Source: Actinomycetes bacterium (GTDB taxonomy: Bacteria > Actinomycetota > Coriobacteriia > Coriobacteriales > JAEZXW01). From it: a stretch of 20,262 nucleotides of DNA. Position numbers and translations under genes: made by a program. The stretch covers positions 1-20,262 of the forward strand of contig JAEZXW010000098.1 in the NCBI GenBank assembly GCA_023419515.1, in the 5' to 3' direction. The notes beneath the pieces are model-generated. The model was not told where the DNA came from, did no database searches, and worked only from the letters and a program-made list of their open reading frames with translations. Positions 1-7,503 of the stretch are shown here, piece after piece. How positions within the stretch are numbered: the first letter of the stretch is position 1; the number at the start of each line of letters is the position of its first letter.

Positions 1-1
1 C

Positions 2-73
2 TATAAGCCAATAGAGGTTGATGTTGTTCGCCGTGAAAAAAAGCCACGTCCTAAGAAAAAGGGTAGGCAGTAA
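2..73 (+). CDS. yidC: YidC/Oxa1 membrane insertase, C-terminal tail (partial)
   Basis: An open frame enters from the left edge and ends at TAA 71-73. It encodes 23 residues with a strongly basic end (RREKKPRPKKKGRQ). YidC inserts and folds inner-membrane proteins, alone or with SecYEG, and its cytosolic C-terminal tail is typically rich in Lys/Arg and can contact the ribosome. The identification rests on this basic tail and on position: in most bacteria yidC lies directly upstream of jag/khpB near the origin. The catalytic membrane part lies outside the window, so no motif confirms it. The gap to the next start is 72 bases with no clear terminator, so read-through into jag is likely. Confidence 0.7.
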   Translation, partial: YKPIEVDVVRREKKPRPKKKGRQ

Positions 74-145
74 TCAGAATTTATTCACTAGTCTGTAAGT
101 CAATTAATTAAAAATCTTTTGCAATTGTCGCGAAGGAAAAACACT

Positions 146-775
146 ATGAAAACCATGAATTCTCAGCAAGATGAGATGATTTTTGAAGAGGAAACCTCGG
201 TTGATCCAGAGCTAGAATCTTCAAACGTTGATCCTGAAACACATGAGATGACCTTGGCAGATCGTTATCGAGCTGGCATGGATCTCACGGATCAAGACCT
301 GGATTGTATCGCTGATACCTACCTTGAGGTTATAAAGAATATTCTTAAGTCAGTTGAGGCAGAAGATTCAAAAATTATTGAATATCTGCAAGAGGATGAC
401 GAGTTGTACTTTGATATCTTGAATCCTGATTTGGCTGTCATGATTGGTCGCCATGGTAAGACCCTTGAGGCTTTTCAGCACCTGGTTAATGCAGTAGCTA
501 ATAATAAACTTGGCTTTAGGTATCCAGTTTCGATTGACATCGAGAGCTACAAAAAACGTCAAGGTCAAAAAATTATCGCTATTGCTGAGCGTGAGGCAAA
601 AAAGGCAGTTGAGACCGGAAGGACGATCTATATGCGTCCTATGTCTGCTTACGAGCGTCGCGTAGTTCATATCGCTCTTCGTGAGTATCCTGGTGTGAAT
701 ACACATTCAGAGGGTACCGATCCAACACGTCGTGTTGTGATTGTTCCTGATGAGGGTCAAACTGAGTTGGATTAG
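146..775 (+). CDS. jag: Jag/KhpB RNA-binding protein (KH + R3H domains)
   Basis: A 209-residue cytosolic RNA-binding protein. The first ~50 residues are acidic and lack the usual Jag_N domain. A KH domain follows at about residues 55-130, with a GxxG loop at IGRHGKT (100-106) and the typical following helix EAFQHLVN. A C-terminal R3H domain carries an RxxxH signature, RRVVH (171-175). In Firmicutes KhpB pairs with KhpA to bind RNA and affects cell division and elongation; that is family knowledge. The ATG at 146 is chosen because AAGGA at 133-137 lies 8 bases before it; the frame stays open upstream to a TTG at 119 that has no such site. Position between yidC and rsmG is canonical. A strong terminator follows. 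Confidence 0.92.
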   Translation: MKTMNSQQDEMIFEEETSVDPELESSNVDPETHEMTLADRYRAGMDLTDQDLDCIADTYLEVIKNILKSVEAEDSKIIEYLQEDDELYFDILNPDLAVMIGRHGKTLEAFQHLVNAVANNKLGFRYPVSIDIESYKKRQGQKIIAIAEREAKKAVETGRTIYMRPMSAYERRVVHIALREYPGVNTHSEGTDPTRRVVIVPDEGQTELD

Positions 776-848
776 TTTACTTATTTGTCAGAGTACCTCG
801 CTTGAGTAATATATACCGTTTTACTCTGGTAACTGAAATAAATTTACG

Positions 849-889
849 AAAACCCTGAGGCTGTTGATTGTATTAACCTCAGGGTTTTT
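849..889 (+). terminator. Rho-independent terminator after jag
   Basis: A perfect 12-bp inverted repeat, AAAACCCTGAGG (849-860) and CCTCAGGGTTTT (877-888), has a 16-base loop. The T run continues to 889 and is followed by CTTTACTTT. This is the strongest terminator in the window and separates the yidC-jag unit from the rsmG-parAB unit. The A run on the other side means it could also work on the - strand, but no - strand gene points at it. Confidence 0.85.
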
Positions 890-924
890 CTTTACTTTAA
901 GTAACGATATCGATGCTTTTTTGC

Positions 925-933
925 TGATAGAAT
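925..933 (+). promoter_or_regulatory. Putative extended -10 promoter for rsmG-parA-parB
   Basis: TGATAGAAT (925-933) fits an extended -10 element (TGN followed by TAGAAT). It lies just after the jag terminator and 33 bases before the rsmG ATG. No good -35 hexamer sits at the expected distance, which extended -10 promoters tolerate. Because a terminator precedes it and rsmG, parS, parA and parB follow closely, some promoter is needed here; the exact assignment is tentative. Confidence 0.35.
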
Positions 934-966
934 GAGATGCAAGTATTAAAAACGAGTTGAGGATCA

Positions 967-1923
967 ATGACTCATAAGCAGGTTGAATATATTGAGCAGA
1001 CAAAACAAACGATTGCGCTACTCAATGATGTTGAGCAAGTGAGGTCTAAACTGATTGATTTAGCTTCACAGGTTAAATTAGTGCAGCAAGAAGTCTCCCC
1101 TGCGTTGAGCCAGTATATTAAGGCCGATCAAGCGGAAATCCCTATACCTGAATCAATTAGTGAATTTTTGTCACACTATATCGTCGATGCGCATCAATGC
1201 CTTCAGTTGACCGTTGAATATCTCTCAGAGGTACTGAAACTCAATCAAACCCATAATCTCACGCGAATTGTGGATTATGATGAAGTACTTAATCTTCATC
1301 TCATTGATTCGCTGCTTTATCTTCCTGAAACACAGGGTTCAAATCGATTGGTAGATATTGGTACGGGCGCTGGATTCCCAGGCGTTGTACTTGGTTTGTT
1401 TTCCCCTCAACAGGAGTCATATCTGCTTGATTCCAATCTAAAGAAGATTTCATCTGTTAATGAGGCGCTCGATCGCGTTATTGATTCACAAACGCTAGAT
1501 AGTGTTGATGTTGCTAACAAAAACACTATTGAGCCTCAAATAAAGTCTTTGTTTGGTGTTAAGCATCAGATCGCCCTGCATCATGTTCGAGTTGAGGATT
1601 TTGCTCGTGAGTATGGCGCTGTGTTCGATACAGTTGTTGCCCGTGCTGTTGCTCCGCTTAATATTCTTTTGGAGTATTCCTCTCCCCTGCTCATGTATGG
1701 TGGTAAAGCGGTTTTCTCTAAAGGACATCTTGAAGATTCGGAGCTCCAGATCGCAAAAAAATCTGCTCAAATCTGTGGTATGGAGTTAATGGAAACAAAA
1801 ATTTATGAGCTACCTCAAAATCGTGGCCAGCGAACCGTGGTAATTTATGTAAAAGCAAAAGATCCAGAGATTCCATTGCCGCGACGTGCTGGCATGGCAC
1901 TTAAGCGGCCACTCGGTGGTTAA
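967..1923 (+). CDS. rsmG: 16S rRNA (guanine-N7) methyltransferase RsmG, extended form
   Basis: RsmG (GidB) methylates N7 of G527 (E. coli numbering) in 16S rRNA using S-adenosylmethionine. The protein has 318 residues, against roughly 210-240 usually. The SAM-binding motif I is clear at VDIGTGAGFPG (129-139), preceded by HLIDSL (111-116) and followed by the family motifs VVARAVAPL (223-231) and GGKAVFSKG (245-253). The tail PRRAGMALKRPL (305-316) is typical of Gram-positive RsmG. Two additions explain the length: an N-terminal, probably helical, segment of about 50 residues, and an insert of about 25 residues (roughly 175-202) between the helix after motif II and the next strand. Start: ATG 967 with TGAGG at 958-962. 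parS begins at the base after its stop codon. Confidence 0.93.
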   Translation: MTHKQVEYIEQTKQTIALLNDVEQVRSKLIDLASQVKLVQQEVSPALSQYIKADQAEIPIPESISEFLSHYIVDAHQCLQLTVEYLSEVLKLNQTHNLTRIVDYDEVLNLHLIDSLLYLPETQGSNRLVDIGTGAGFPGVVLGLFSPQQESYLLDSNLKKISSVNEALDRVIDSQTLDSVDVANKNTIEPQIKSLFGVKHQIALHHVRVEDFAREYGAVFDTVVARAVAPLNILLEYSSPLLMYGGKAVFSKGHLEDSELQIAKKSAQICGMELMETKIYELPQNRGQRTVVIYVKAKDPEIPLPRRAGMALKRPLGG

Positions 1924-1939
1924 TGTTTCACGTGAAACA
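1924..1939. promoter_or_regulatory. parS: parS centromere site
   Basis: TGTTTCACGTGAAACA is a perfect 16-bp palindrome identical to the consensus bacterial chromosomal parS. With the flanking A and T the symmetry extends to 18 bp (1923-1940). ParB loads here, binds CTP, clamps and spreads along DNA; ParA then moves the origin region. The site lies in the 44-base gap between rsmG and parA, so ParB bound here could also repress parAB transcription. I found no second copy in the window. Confidence 0.97.
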
Positions 1940-1967
1940 TTCCTTTGAGTAATTGAGAGGGATGTTG

Positions 1968-2747
1968 ATGTCTGATACACAGCACAACGGTAAAATCATC
2001 GCAATTTTGAATCAAAAAGGTGGTGTTGGTAAGTCAACCACAGCGATTAATTTATCAGCTTGTTTAGCACAAAAGAAAAAGAAAACACTGCTTATTGACT
2101 TTGATCCACAAGGAAATTCAACAAGCGGTCTCGGTATCAATAAAGATGAACTTGAGGTTGATGTTTACGACCTATTGATGACAGACGTTACTGCCGAAGA
2201 TGTCTTGTTGAATACAAGAAAGAAAAATCTCGATCTTATCCCTGCAACGATTCAACTTGCAGGTGCTGAAATTGAGTTGGTGAATGAAGAAGGTCGTGAA
2301 GCGCGGCTCAAGAACAAGATTTCCCCGCTTATTGAGGGGTATGACTATATTGTTATCGATTGCCCCCCATCACTTGGGCTTCTAACAATCAATGCGCTTA
2401 CGCTTGCACAGTCCCTTATCATTCCAATTCAATGTGAATTCTACGCACTAGAAGGAGTCTCAACTCTGCTTGAAAGTCTTGAAATGGTTCAAGATAGGCT
2501 TAATGATGAGCTTGAGATTTTTGGTGTTTTACTTACGATGTACGACAAACGCACTTCGATCTCTAAGCAGGTTGTTGAAAGTGTCAGAAACCACTTTAAG
2601 GATCTTGTCTTTAAGACGATGATTCCTCGCAGCGTTAAACTTGCTGAGGCACCATCGCACGGACTCCCCGTTTGTGATTATGCACCACTCAACAAGGGTG
2701 CGCTTGCTTATAAAGATCTCGCAAAGGAAGTGATTAAGCGTGGCTAA
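1968..2747 (+). CDS. parA: Chromosome partition ATPase ParA (Soj)
   Basis: A 259-residue Walker-type ATPase of the ParA/MinD family that works with ParB and parS in origin segregation. The deviant Walker A motif KGGVGKST is at 17-24 and contains the signature lysine. Walker A' follows as LLIDFDPQGN (41-50), and Walker B as YIVIDCPPS (127-135). AEAPSHGLPV near the C-terminus is typical of chromosomal ParA. There is no N-terminal DNA-binding extension, as expected for the chromosomal type. The ATG at 1968 is chosen because GAGAGGG (1955-1961) lies 6 bases upstream; an ATG at 1962 would be too close to it. The 3' end overlaps parB by 8 bases, so the two are probably translationally coupled. Confidence 0.95.
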   Translation: MSDTQHNGKIIAILNQKGGVGKSTTAINLSACLAQKKKKTLLIDFDPQGNSTSGLGINKDELEVDVYDLLMTDVTAEDVLLNTRKKNLDLIPATIQLAGAEIELVNEEGREARLKNKISPLIEGYDYIVIDCPPSLGLLTINALTLAQSLIIPIQCEFYALEGVSTLLESLEMVQDRLNDELEIFGVLLTMYDKRTSISKQVVESVRNHFKDLVFKTMIPRSVKLAEAPSHGLPVCDYAPLNKGALAYKDLAKEVIKRG

Positions 2748-3594
2748 AAAAACTGCACTTGGACGGGGGCTAGATTCGCTTATTACGGAGACATCTAAAA
2801 AGCCTAGCAGCGAAAACCAGGATGTCAGGGAGCTTTCTATCAAGCGCATTGTTCCAAACCCTGATCAACCTCGTCGATTCTTTCATGAACAAGAGCTCAA
2901 CGAGCTAGCTGAGTCAATCAAGCAAGTTGGTGTTCTACAGCCTTTGTTGGTGAGAAAAAAGGGTCAGAAGTTCGAGATTATTGCTGGTGAGCGCCGCTAT
3001 CAGGCAGCAACACTTGCAGGGCTCGAAAAAGTTCCAGTCCGTGAGATTGTTGCTGACGATAAGGAGGTGTTGACCCTTGCGCTCGTCGAAAATCTTCAGC
3101 GCAGTGATCTCAACCCAATCGAAGAGGCGAGAGGATATCGTGCTCTCATTGATCAAGAGGGACTAACTCAAGAAAAGCTTGCTCAGCTCGTTTCTAAATC
3201 AAGAAGTACAATCACCAATGCTCTGAGACTTCTCGATCTTCCTAAAGAGGTGCAAGATTATCTCTTTGATGGTGAGCTTACTGCGGGACATGCTCGTGCA
3301 ATTCTTGCCGTACCACTTGATGATCAGCGTATCAGGCTTGCAAACAAGGTTATTCAAGATCGTTTGTCGGTTAGACAGACAGAAAGTCTTGCACCGCTGT
3401 TTTCTGGCACAGAAAACGCCGAAGTACCGCAAAGAAAGCCTACACCACGCTCGTTCAAGATTGCAGCACGTGAGCTTCGCACGCAACTCAACACCAATGT
3501 TCGTGTAAAAAGTGTCCGTGGTAAGAATAAGATTGAGATTGAGTTTACTGATGAGGATCAGCTGAAAAAAATTCTCGATAGAATTATTGGATAA
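2740..3594 (+). CDS. parB: Chromosome partition protein ParB (Spo0J), CTPase clamp
   Basis: A 284-residue parS-binding protein. The conserved N-terminal parts are QPRRFF (43-48), the CTP-binding GERRYQA (83-89), and ENLQRSDLNPIEEARGY (117-133). A helix-turn-helix at about 143-168 contains SKSRSTITNALRLLDLP, followed by LTAGHARAIL (180-189). Residues 240-284 form the usual dimerisation domain after a short basic linker. The start is GTG 2740, read inside the parA end, with AAAGGAAG (2723-2730) 9 bases before it. It is placed correctly for a canonical parAB operon with its own parS 800 bp upstream. A small membrane-type gene starts 14 bases after its stop. Confidence 0.95.
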   Translation: MAKKTALGRGLDSLITETSKKPSSENQDVRELSIKRIVPNPDQPRRFFHEQELNELAESIKQVGVLQPLLVRKKGQKFEIIAGERRYQAATLAGLEKVPVREIVADDKEVLTLALVENLQRSDLNPIEEARGYRALIDQEGLTQEKLAQLVSKSRSTITNALRLLDLPKEVQDYLFDGELTAGHARAILAVPLDDQRIRLANKVIQDRLSVRQTESLAPLFSGTENAEVPQRKPTPRSFKIAARELRTQLNTNVRVKSVRGKNKIEIEFTDEDQLKKILDRIIG

Positions 3595-3608
3595 AGGGGC
3601 GTTAAAGC

Positions 3609-3842
3609 ATGAAAAAGATGAGAAATGCGCTTGTTATTGCTGCGCTGGCATATGGTGCTTATAAGTTTTATACCGATGAAAACGTACGTAAACAGATTAC
3701 AGATGGTGTGACGTTTTTGGTTGATTCTGCTCTCAATTATGTCGAGCAGTCTTATCAGCAGAGTAAAGAGATTGAGGCGCAAGACAAAGCCGCAACTGAT
3801 AAGAATGCTCGATGGGCTTTGGCTGAGTGGAACAAGATTTAG
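3609..3842 (+). CDS. Small putative membrane-anchored protein of unknown function
   Basis: A 77-residue protein that I do not recognise as a named family. A short hydrophobic N-terminal stretch (about 6-20, ALVIAALAYGAYKFY) after three basic residues could be a membrane anchor or uncleaved signal. The remainder is charged and helical-looking, rich in Glu, Gln and Lys (LNYVEQSYQQSKEIEAQDK). This layout is reminiscent of YtxH-like small proteins, but the resemblance is weak. AAGGGG (3594-3599) ends 9 bases before the ATG, and the gene starts 14 bases after parB, so it is probably the last gene of the rsmG-parA-parB unit. Confidence 0.75.
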   Translation: MKKMRNALVIAALAYGAYKFYTDENVRKQITDGVTFLVDSALNYVEQSYQQSKEIEAQDKAATDKNARWALAEWNKI

Positions 3843-3911
3843 TCAGCTCACATAATACGTAAATTAAATGTCTGAGGCTTGTGTCATTATTACCTTCATG
3901 GAGGTAGGTCA

Positions 3912-6146
3912 ATGGCACAGGTCTTTTTTTATTCGGATATACGCACGCTCGCTCAGCATATCAATGAGCTGAATAAACATCATCTCGCAGCTGCTGAGAT
4001 TCCGGTGACGGTCATCGATACATTCGTTAAAGATTTTCTCGATGACTTTAATCAAGACTCACGAGCATTTGTCTCTAAGCGCTCAACCGTGTTTGAGTTA
4101 TTGCAATATCAATCAACGAAGATGCTTGCAAGCTCTCGGCATGGGATAAGGCTCAACACGTATCTTCTCAAACTTTTGATGGGAGATTTTCTTCCCGAGT
4201 CCTGCAACCATGGGATAAAGGAAGGATCACTTGCGCTGCTCGATCGATTACTGATGTCATTCTCATATCAAGAGATCATTGCGCATATTGGTGAGTATCA
4301 GCAAAAGCACGAGGGTAAAAATCTTCACAAGGAGCTCGATGCGATTAAGCGCCTGGTTGTCTACCTGCTTGAGGCGGGGGTGGTTTCACCTGCCCATGAG
4401 ATTACAGCTTACTTAGAGAAGGCAAGGGCTGATCAGGATGATCAGCCGATGTTTAAGCATCTTCATCTTTTGTTAGTCGATGAGCCAACATTGATCAATC
4501 AGCTCTTTTTGACGATGTATCTCAAGGATCTTGTTGCTCGGGATTCGATTTCTATCTCCATTCATGTCCTGGGCGAGCAAGAGAATATCACCATGCCTTT
4601 TGGTGCCTTGTGGGCTCAATGGTTGCGCTCGCTTGATTTTCTTGATATCGAGGGAGAGAAGCTCGTTCATGCCCAGCAGCTTTCCCAGACAGCAAGTCAG
4701 CCCAATCCTGAGCTTGCAACACTCAAGCAAAGTCTTTCACGTCATGGGGCGACAAACATTAAGCAGCCAACGGGGTCGGCCGTCTTTTTGAGAAGTAGCA
4801 ATGTTGATCGGCAGTATGAGGAAGTAGCTGATCTCATCGAGTATTTGCTTGACCAGAGCAGGGGAGTTCAGGGGAGAGAAATCCAGAGGAAGGAAATCCA
4901 AGACAGAGAAGTCCAGAGCAAAGAGATTAGGGTTCCTGATCATCCAAAGGGTTTATCTATTGATCCAGCAAAAATAAAAAATATAAAAGTAGTTTCTTTT
5001 GATGTGGAACAAGCTGAGTCACTTAAAAGAACCTTGAACTTCCGTGGCTACAGTGTCTTAGAGGTGCAGTCTCATGACCTGAAACACTCCTCATTTACTG
5101 AGTCAATGATCAACTTCTTTTATGCTCTTATTGATCGGGATGAGCAGGAGCTTATTCGTTATCTTCTTTCTGATCATTCAGCCCTCACGAGGTCTCAAAA
5201 AAATAAATTTAGAAAACAAATACTTGGAAAATATTATCCAGCTTGGAGTGATGTCATTGATCTTGCTACTCAGATAAGTCCGAGGTTTGAAAGGCTGATC
5301 TCGCATGAGTCCATCGTAAAGCTCATGGAAGAGCGAGATTACATGAGCTGCGCCGAAGCAGTTGATGTGTATCTCAATCATCTTAAGCTTGATTTGCCTC
5401 TCTATGCACTTGCCAGGCGACAACATGCCTTTGCGTGGATGCGTGCGATTAAAACCAATAATGAGGCTGTGTTGCAAAGCTATCAGGCTTATAACTTCTG
5501 TAGAGATCACTACCCTATAGAGCCCGACGATGGCGATGGATCCAAAGATCATTCCATGGCATCCCATAGCGATAACATCCCTCAGGACACTCAGGTTCAG
5601 TACACCGCAAAAAAGTTCAAGGCGAGGTTTTATCTCAAACTGTTGACCGAGGGATCCTTTAGTTACCGCGAAGGTGACCCTGCTGCGCGTATTGTCTTTA
5701 CAAACCTCCATCAAGCTGCGTATTCTCGGCATGATGCGCTTATCGTGCTTGGATTTAATTCAACGAATTTCCCAGCTTTTGAGCCCGACGATGCTGTGAC
5801 CACTATGATGAAGGACTTGGTGTCTCTTGACAGGTTGAGTCCGTACGAGTGCAAGCGCGGTTGGTTTGCTCAGGCGCTCGATCAGACAGATTATTTGATG
5901 GTTGCGACTTGGCTTGCTCGTGACCGCAGGGGTGACGAGGTACAACCAGCTCCGCTCTTGCTTGAATTACTCGACGTATATCGTAAGTCAAATGAAACCT
6001 TAAAAGATATTCCAGCAGTGGTTCAGGATGTTGCTGAGCAGGTGAGGGCGGTTCTTGCTGACTATCGATCATCAGTGATTGGCGATGGAGTGGCATCACA
6101 AGACCTATTACATCATGCAGAAAGTGATGGTGGTCAGCATGAGTAA
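3912..6146 (+). CDS. AddB-like protein, inactivated helicase half
   Basis: A 744-residue protein resembling the N-terminal two thirds of AddB, the non-motor subunit of the AddAB break-processing complex. The best match to the family is the C-terminal part: ALIVLGFNSTNFPAFEPDD (about 613-631) followed by a YECKRGWFAQAL segment (about 643-654) and TWLARDRRGDE, the positions of helicase motifs V-VI in AddB. No Walker A is present in the first 60 residues, so it should not be an ATPase. It also lacks the nuclease domain, which is encoded by the next gene. Residues 316-340 come from a 15-bp tandem repeat. The ATG at 3912 is chosen because GGAGGT (3900-3905) lies 6 bases upstream. It overlaps the next start by 8 bases (ATGAGTAA). 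It could instead be the front of one frameshifted addB. Confidence 0.75.
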   Translation: MAQVFFYSDIRTLAQHINELNKHHLAAAEIPVTVIDTFVKDFLDDFNQDSRAFVSKRSTVFELLQYQSTKMLASSRHGIRLNTYLLKLLMGDFLPESCNHGIKEGSLALLDRLLMSFSYQEIIAHIGEYQQKHEGKNLHKELDAIKRLVVYLLEAGVVSPAHEITAYLEKARADQDDQPMFKHLHLLLVDEPTLINQLFLTMYLKDLVARDSISISIHVLGEQENITMPFGALWAQWLRSLDFLDIEGEKLVHAQQLSQTASQPNPELATLKQSLSRHGATNIKQPTGSAVFLRSSNVDRQYEEVADLIEYLLDQSRGVQGREIQRKEIQDREVQSKEIRVPDHPKGLSIDPAKIKNIKVVSFDVEQAESLKRTLNFRGYSVLEVQSHDLKHSSFTESMINFFYALIDRDEQELIRYLLSDHSALTRSQKNKFRKQILGKYYPAWSDVIDLATQISPRFERLISHESIVKLMEERDYMSCAEAVDVYLNHLKLDLPLYALARRQHAFAWMRAIKTNNEAVLQSYQAYNFCRDHYPIEPDDGDGSKDHSMASHSDNIPQDTQVQYTAKKFKARFYLKLLTEGSFSYREGDPAARIVFTNLHQAAYSRHDALIVLGFNSTNFPAFEPDDAVTTMMKDLVSLDRLSPYECKRGWFAQALDQTDYLMVATWLARDRRGDEVQPAPLLLELLDVYRKSNETLKDIPAVVQDVAEQVRAVLADYRSSVIGDGVASQDLLHHAESDGGQHE
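4857..4931 (+). repeat. Five in-frame 15-bp tandem repeats inside the AddB-like gene
   Basis: Five consecutive 15-base units encode SRGVQ, GREIQ, RKEIQ, DREVQ and SKEIR, that is X-[RK]-[GE]-[IV]-[QR]. The middle three are the most alike at the DNA level (AGAGAAATCCAG, AAGGAAATCCAA, AGAGAAGTCCAG). They sit after a segment typical of AddB (EEVADLIEYLLDQ) and before an unusually A-rich stretch at 4970-4990. As 15 is a multiple of 3, copy-number change would not break the frame. The encoded segment is highly charged and probably a surface linker. Confidence 0.85.
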
Positions 6147-7503
6147 TAAGCAAACAGGCGCACGGAAGCAGCAAACAATGCTTATCAAAGATCCCGTTAT
6201 CTTGCGTGAACTGAATAATAAACAACGGTTTTCGCCCAGTGAGATTGAGGCTTATCTCACGTGTCCCTACTGCTGGTTTATTGAGCGCTATCTCGGTCTT
6301 TTTAACCCTGAGGTTTCGCTTGGACCGCGTGAGCGTGGAACTTATCGTCACGCTCTTCTTGAGCGGGTGGGCCGCTGGTGCATTGCGGGTAATCACAGCG
6401 CGATGAAGGGAGTGGTGAATCCTGTCGCACAAAATGCAGACTGCGGCGCTGGTGCACCAGATGATGGTCATCCTATCGAGATCACCAGTGAAAACATCAG
6501 CGAAATTACTGCGCTGATTGATCGAGTGGCACCAGCTGTGCAGCAAGATCTTATCGATACCTTTTTTGAAGGAGCATCACTGACACGGCAAGACCAAGAG
6601 ACGCTTGAGCGAGACACCGAGCTTATTAAGCAGTATCTCAAGCAAGAAATCGACTGGCTGCCAGGATTTAATCCTGCTTTTGTTGAGCTTGGGTTCACGG
6701 TTGAGCTTAAGTCGGGGGAGCGTGTTTTAGGGATTGAGGTTCCTCAAGGGTTCACGATTTCGGGCAAGATCGATCGTATCGATATAAAAGCAAATAAAGA
6801 CGGAAGCATTGATCTCGTAATCATCGATTACAAATCAGGGCGCTCTGGGGCGACACCTTATACAGATAAAGAGCTTTCGTATCGTCAGGTGCAAACTGCG
6901 CTGTATGCGGCGCTATTGTCCGATCAACAAACAAGGGCTCAGATTCTCAATATCCAAAACCTCGCACTTAATCCTTGGGCGCATCAGCTCATTAGTGATG
7001 CTACAGATCTTCGTGTGGTTGGCGCTCTTTACGTATCGCTTTCGTCCGAAGATGTTGGCGGCATGATCGACAGCAAGGCGGTAAGCTTGGTGGCGTGGGA
7101 TGCCTCAGGCAAACGAGAGAAGGCTTACTCAAAGATTGCGTTTCCACAGGAGCCGCAGGGGGAATCCAGCGAGTCGCAAGAGGGGAAGCCGAAGGAGGTT
7201 TCTGGTGAGCCGCAACAGACTGCGTCTCAAACCGCGCCTCATATTATTGAGAAGAATCAAGCTCAGACATTTATCAGCATTATTGGCGAGCGTACAAGCT
7301 TAGATCCTGCAAACACCAGAGAAATCGCTAACTTCAATGACTATATCCGCGCCTGTTTTGAGCGATCGCTTGGCGCCGTCAATAGAATTCGTAGTGGCGT
7401 CATCACGCCTGACTTGGAGTTTGCTGACAAAACTCATTTGAATGGCATCGCAGCACAGACCTGTCAAAGGAGGGCGGCTTATTGTGACAACCACGCAGAG
7501 TAA
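6139..7503 (+). CDS. AddB-like PD-(D/E)XK nuclease half
   Basis: A 454-residue protein matching the C-terminal nuclease of AddB/RecB-like exonucleases. It opens with the family's entry motif FSPSEIEAYLTCPYCWF (31-47). The catalytic set is readable: His71 (RGTYRHALLE), Glu183 (FVELGF), Asp212 (GKIDRID) and Asp230-x-Lys232 (IIDYKSG), then YRQVQTALYAALL (248-260) with the QhxxY element. Canonical AddB has four Fe-S cysteines; here Cys42/Cys45 and Cys442-x6-Cys449 are visible, so one ligand seems replaced or absent. Residues 336-370 are a low-complexity Glu/Ser/Gln linker. The start ATG overlaps the stop of the preceding gene; the 3' end overlaps the addA start by 20 bases. Together with the 744-aa protein it makes one AddB-sized product. 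Confidence 0.85.
   Translation: MSNKQTGARKQQTMLIKDPVILRELNNKQRFSPSEIEAYLTCPYCWFIERYLGLFNPEVSLGPRERGTYRHALLERVGRWCIAGNHSAMKGVVNPVAQNADCGAGAPDDGHPIEITSENISEITALIDRVAPAVQQDLIDTFFEGASLTRQDQETLERDTELIKQYLKQEIDWLPGFNPAFVELGFTVELKSGERVLGIEVPQGFTISGKIDRIDIKANKDGSIDLVIIDYKSGRSGATPYTDKELSYRQVQTALYAALLSDQQTRAQILNIQNLALNPWAHQLISDATDLRVVGALYVSLSSEDVGGMIDSKAVSLVAWDASGKREKAYSKIAFPQEPQGESSESQEGKPKEVSGEPQQTASQTAPHIIEKNQAQTFISIIGERTSLDPANTREIANFNDYIRACFERSLGAVNRIRSGVITPDLEFADKTHLNGIAAQTCQRRAAYCDNHAE

Noticed and set aside
80..88. TTATTCACT, one mismatch from a DnaA box.
   Set aside because: It is a single isolated near-match with no cluster of boxes or AT-rich unwinding region around it; the origin is expected outside the window.
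368..706. A 112-codon open frame antisense to jag, and similar long antisense frames under addB, addA and cysK (for example 5178-5732, 5803-6546, 8954-9568).
   Set aside because: They lie opposite strongly conserved genes, show no family motifs, and lack ribosome sites.
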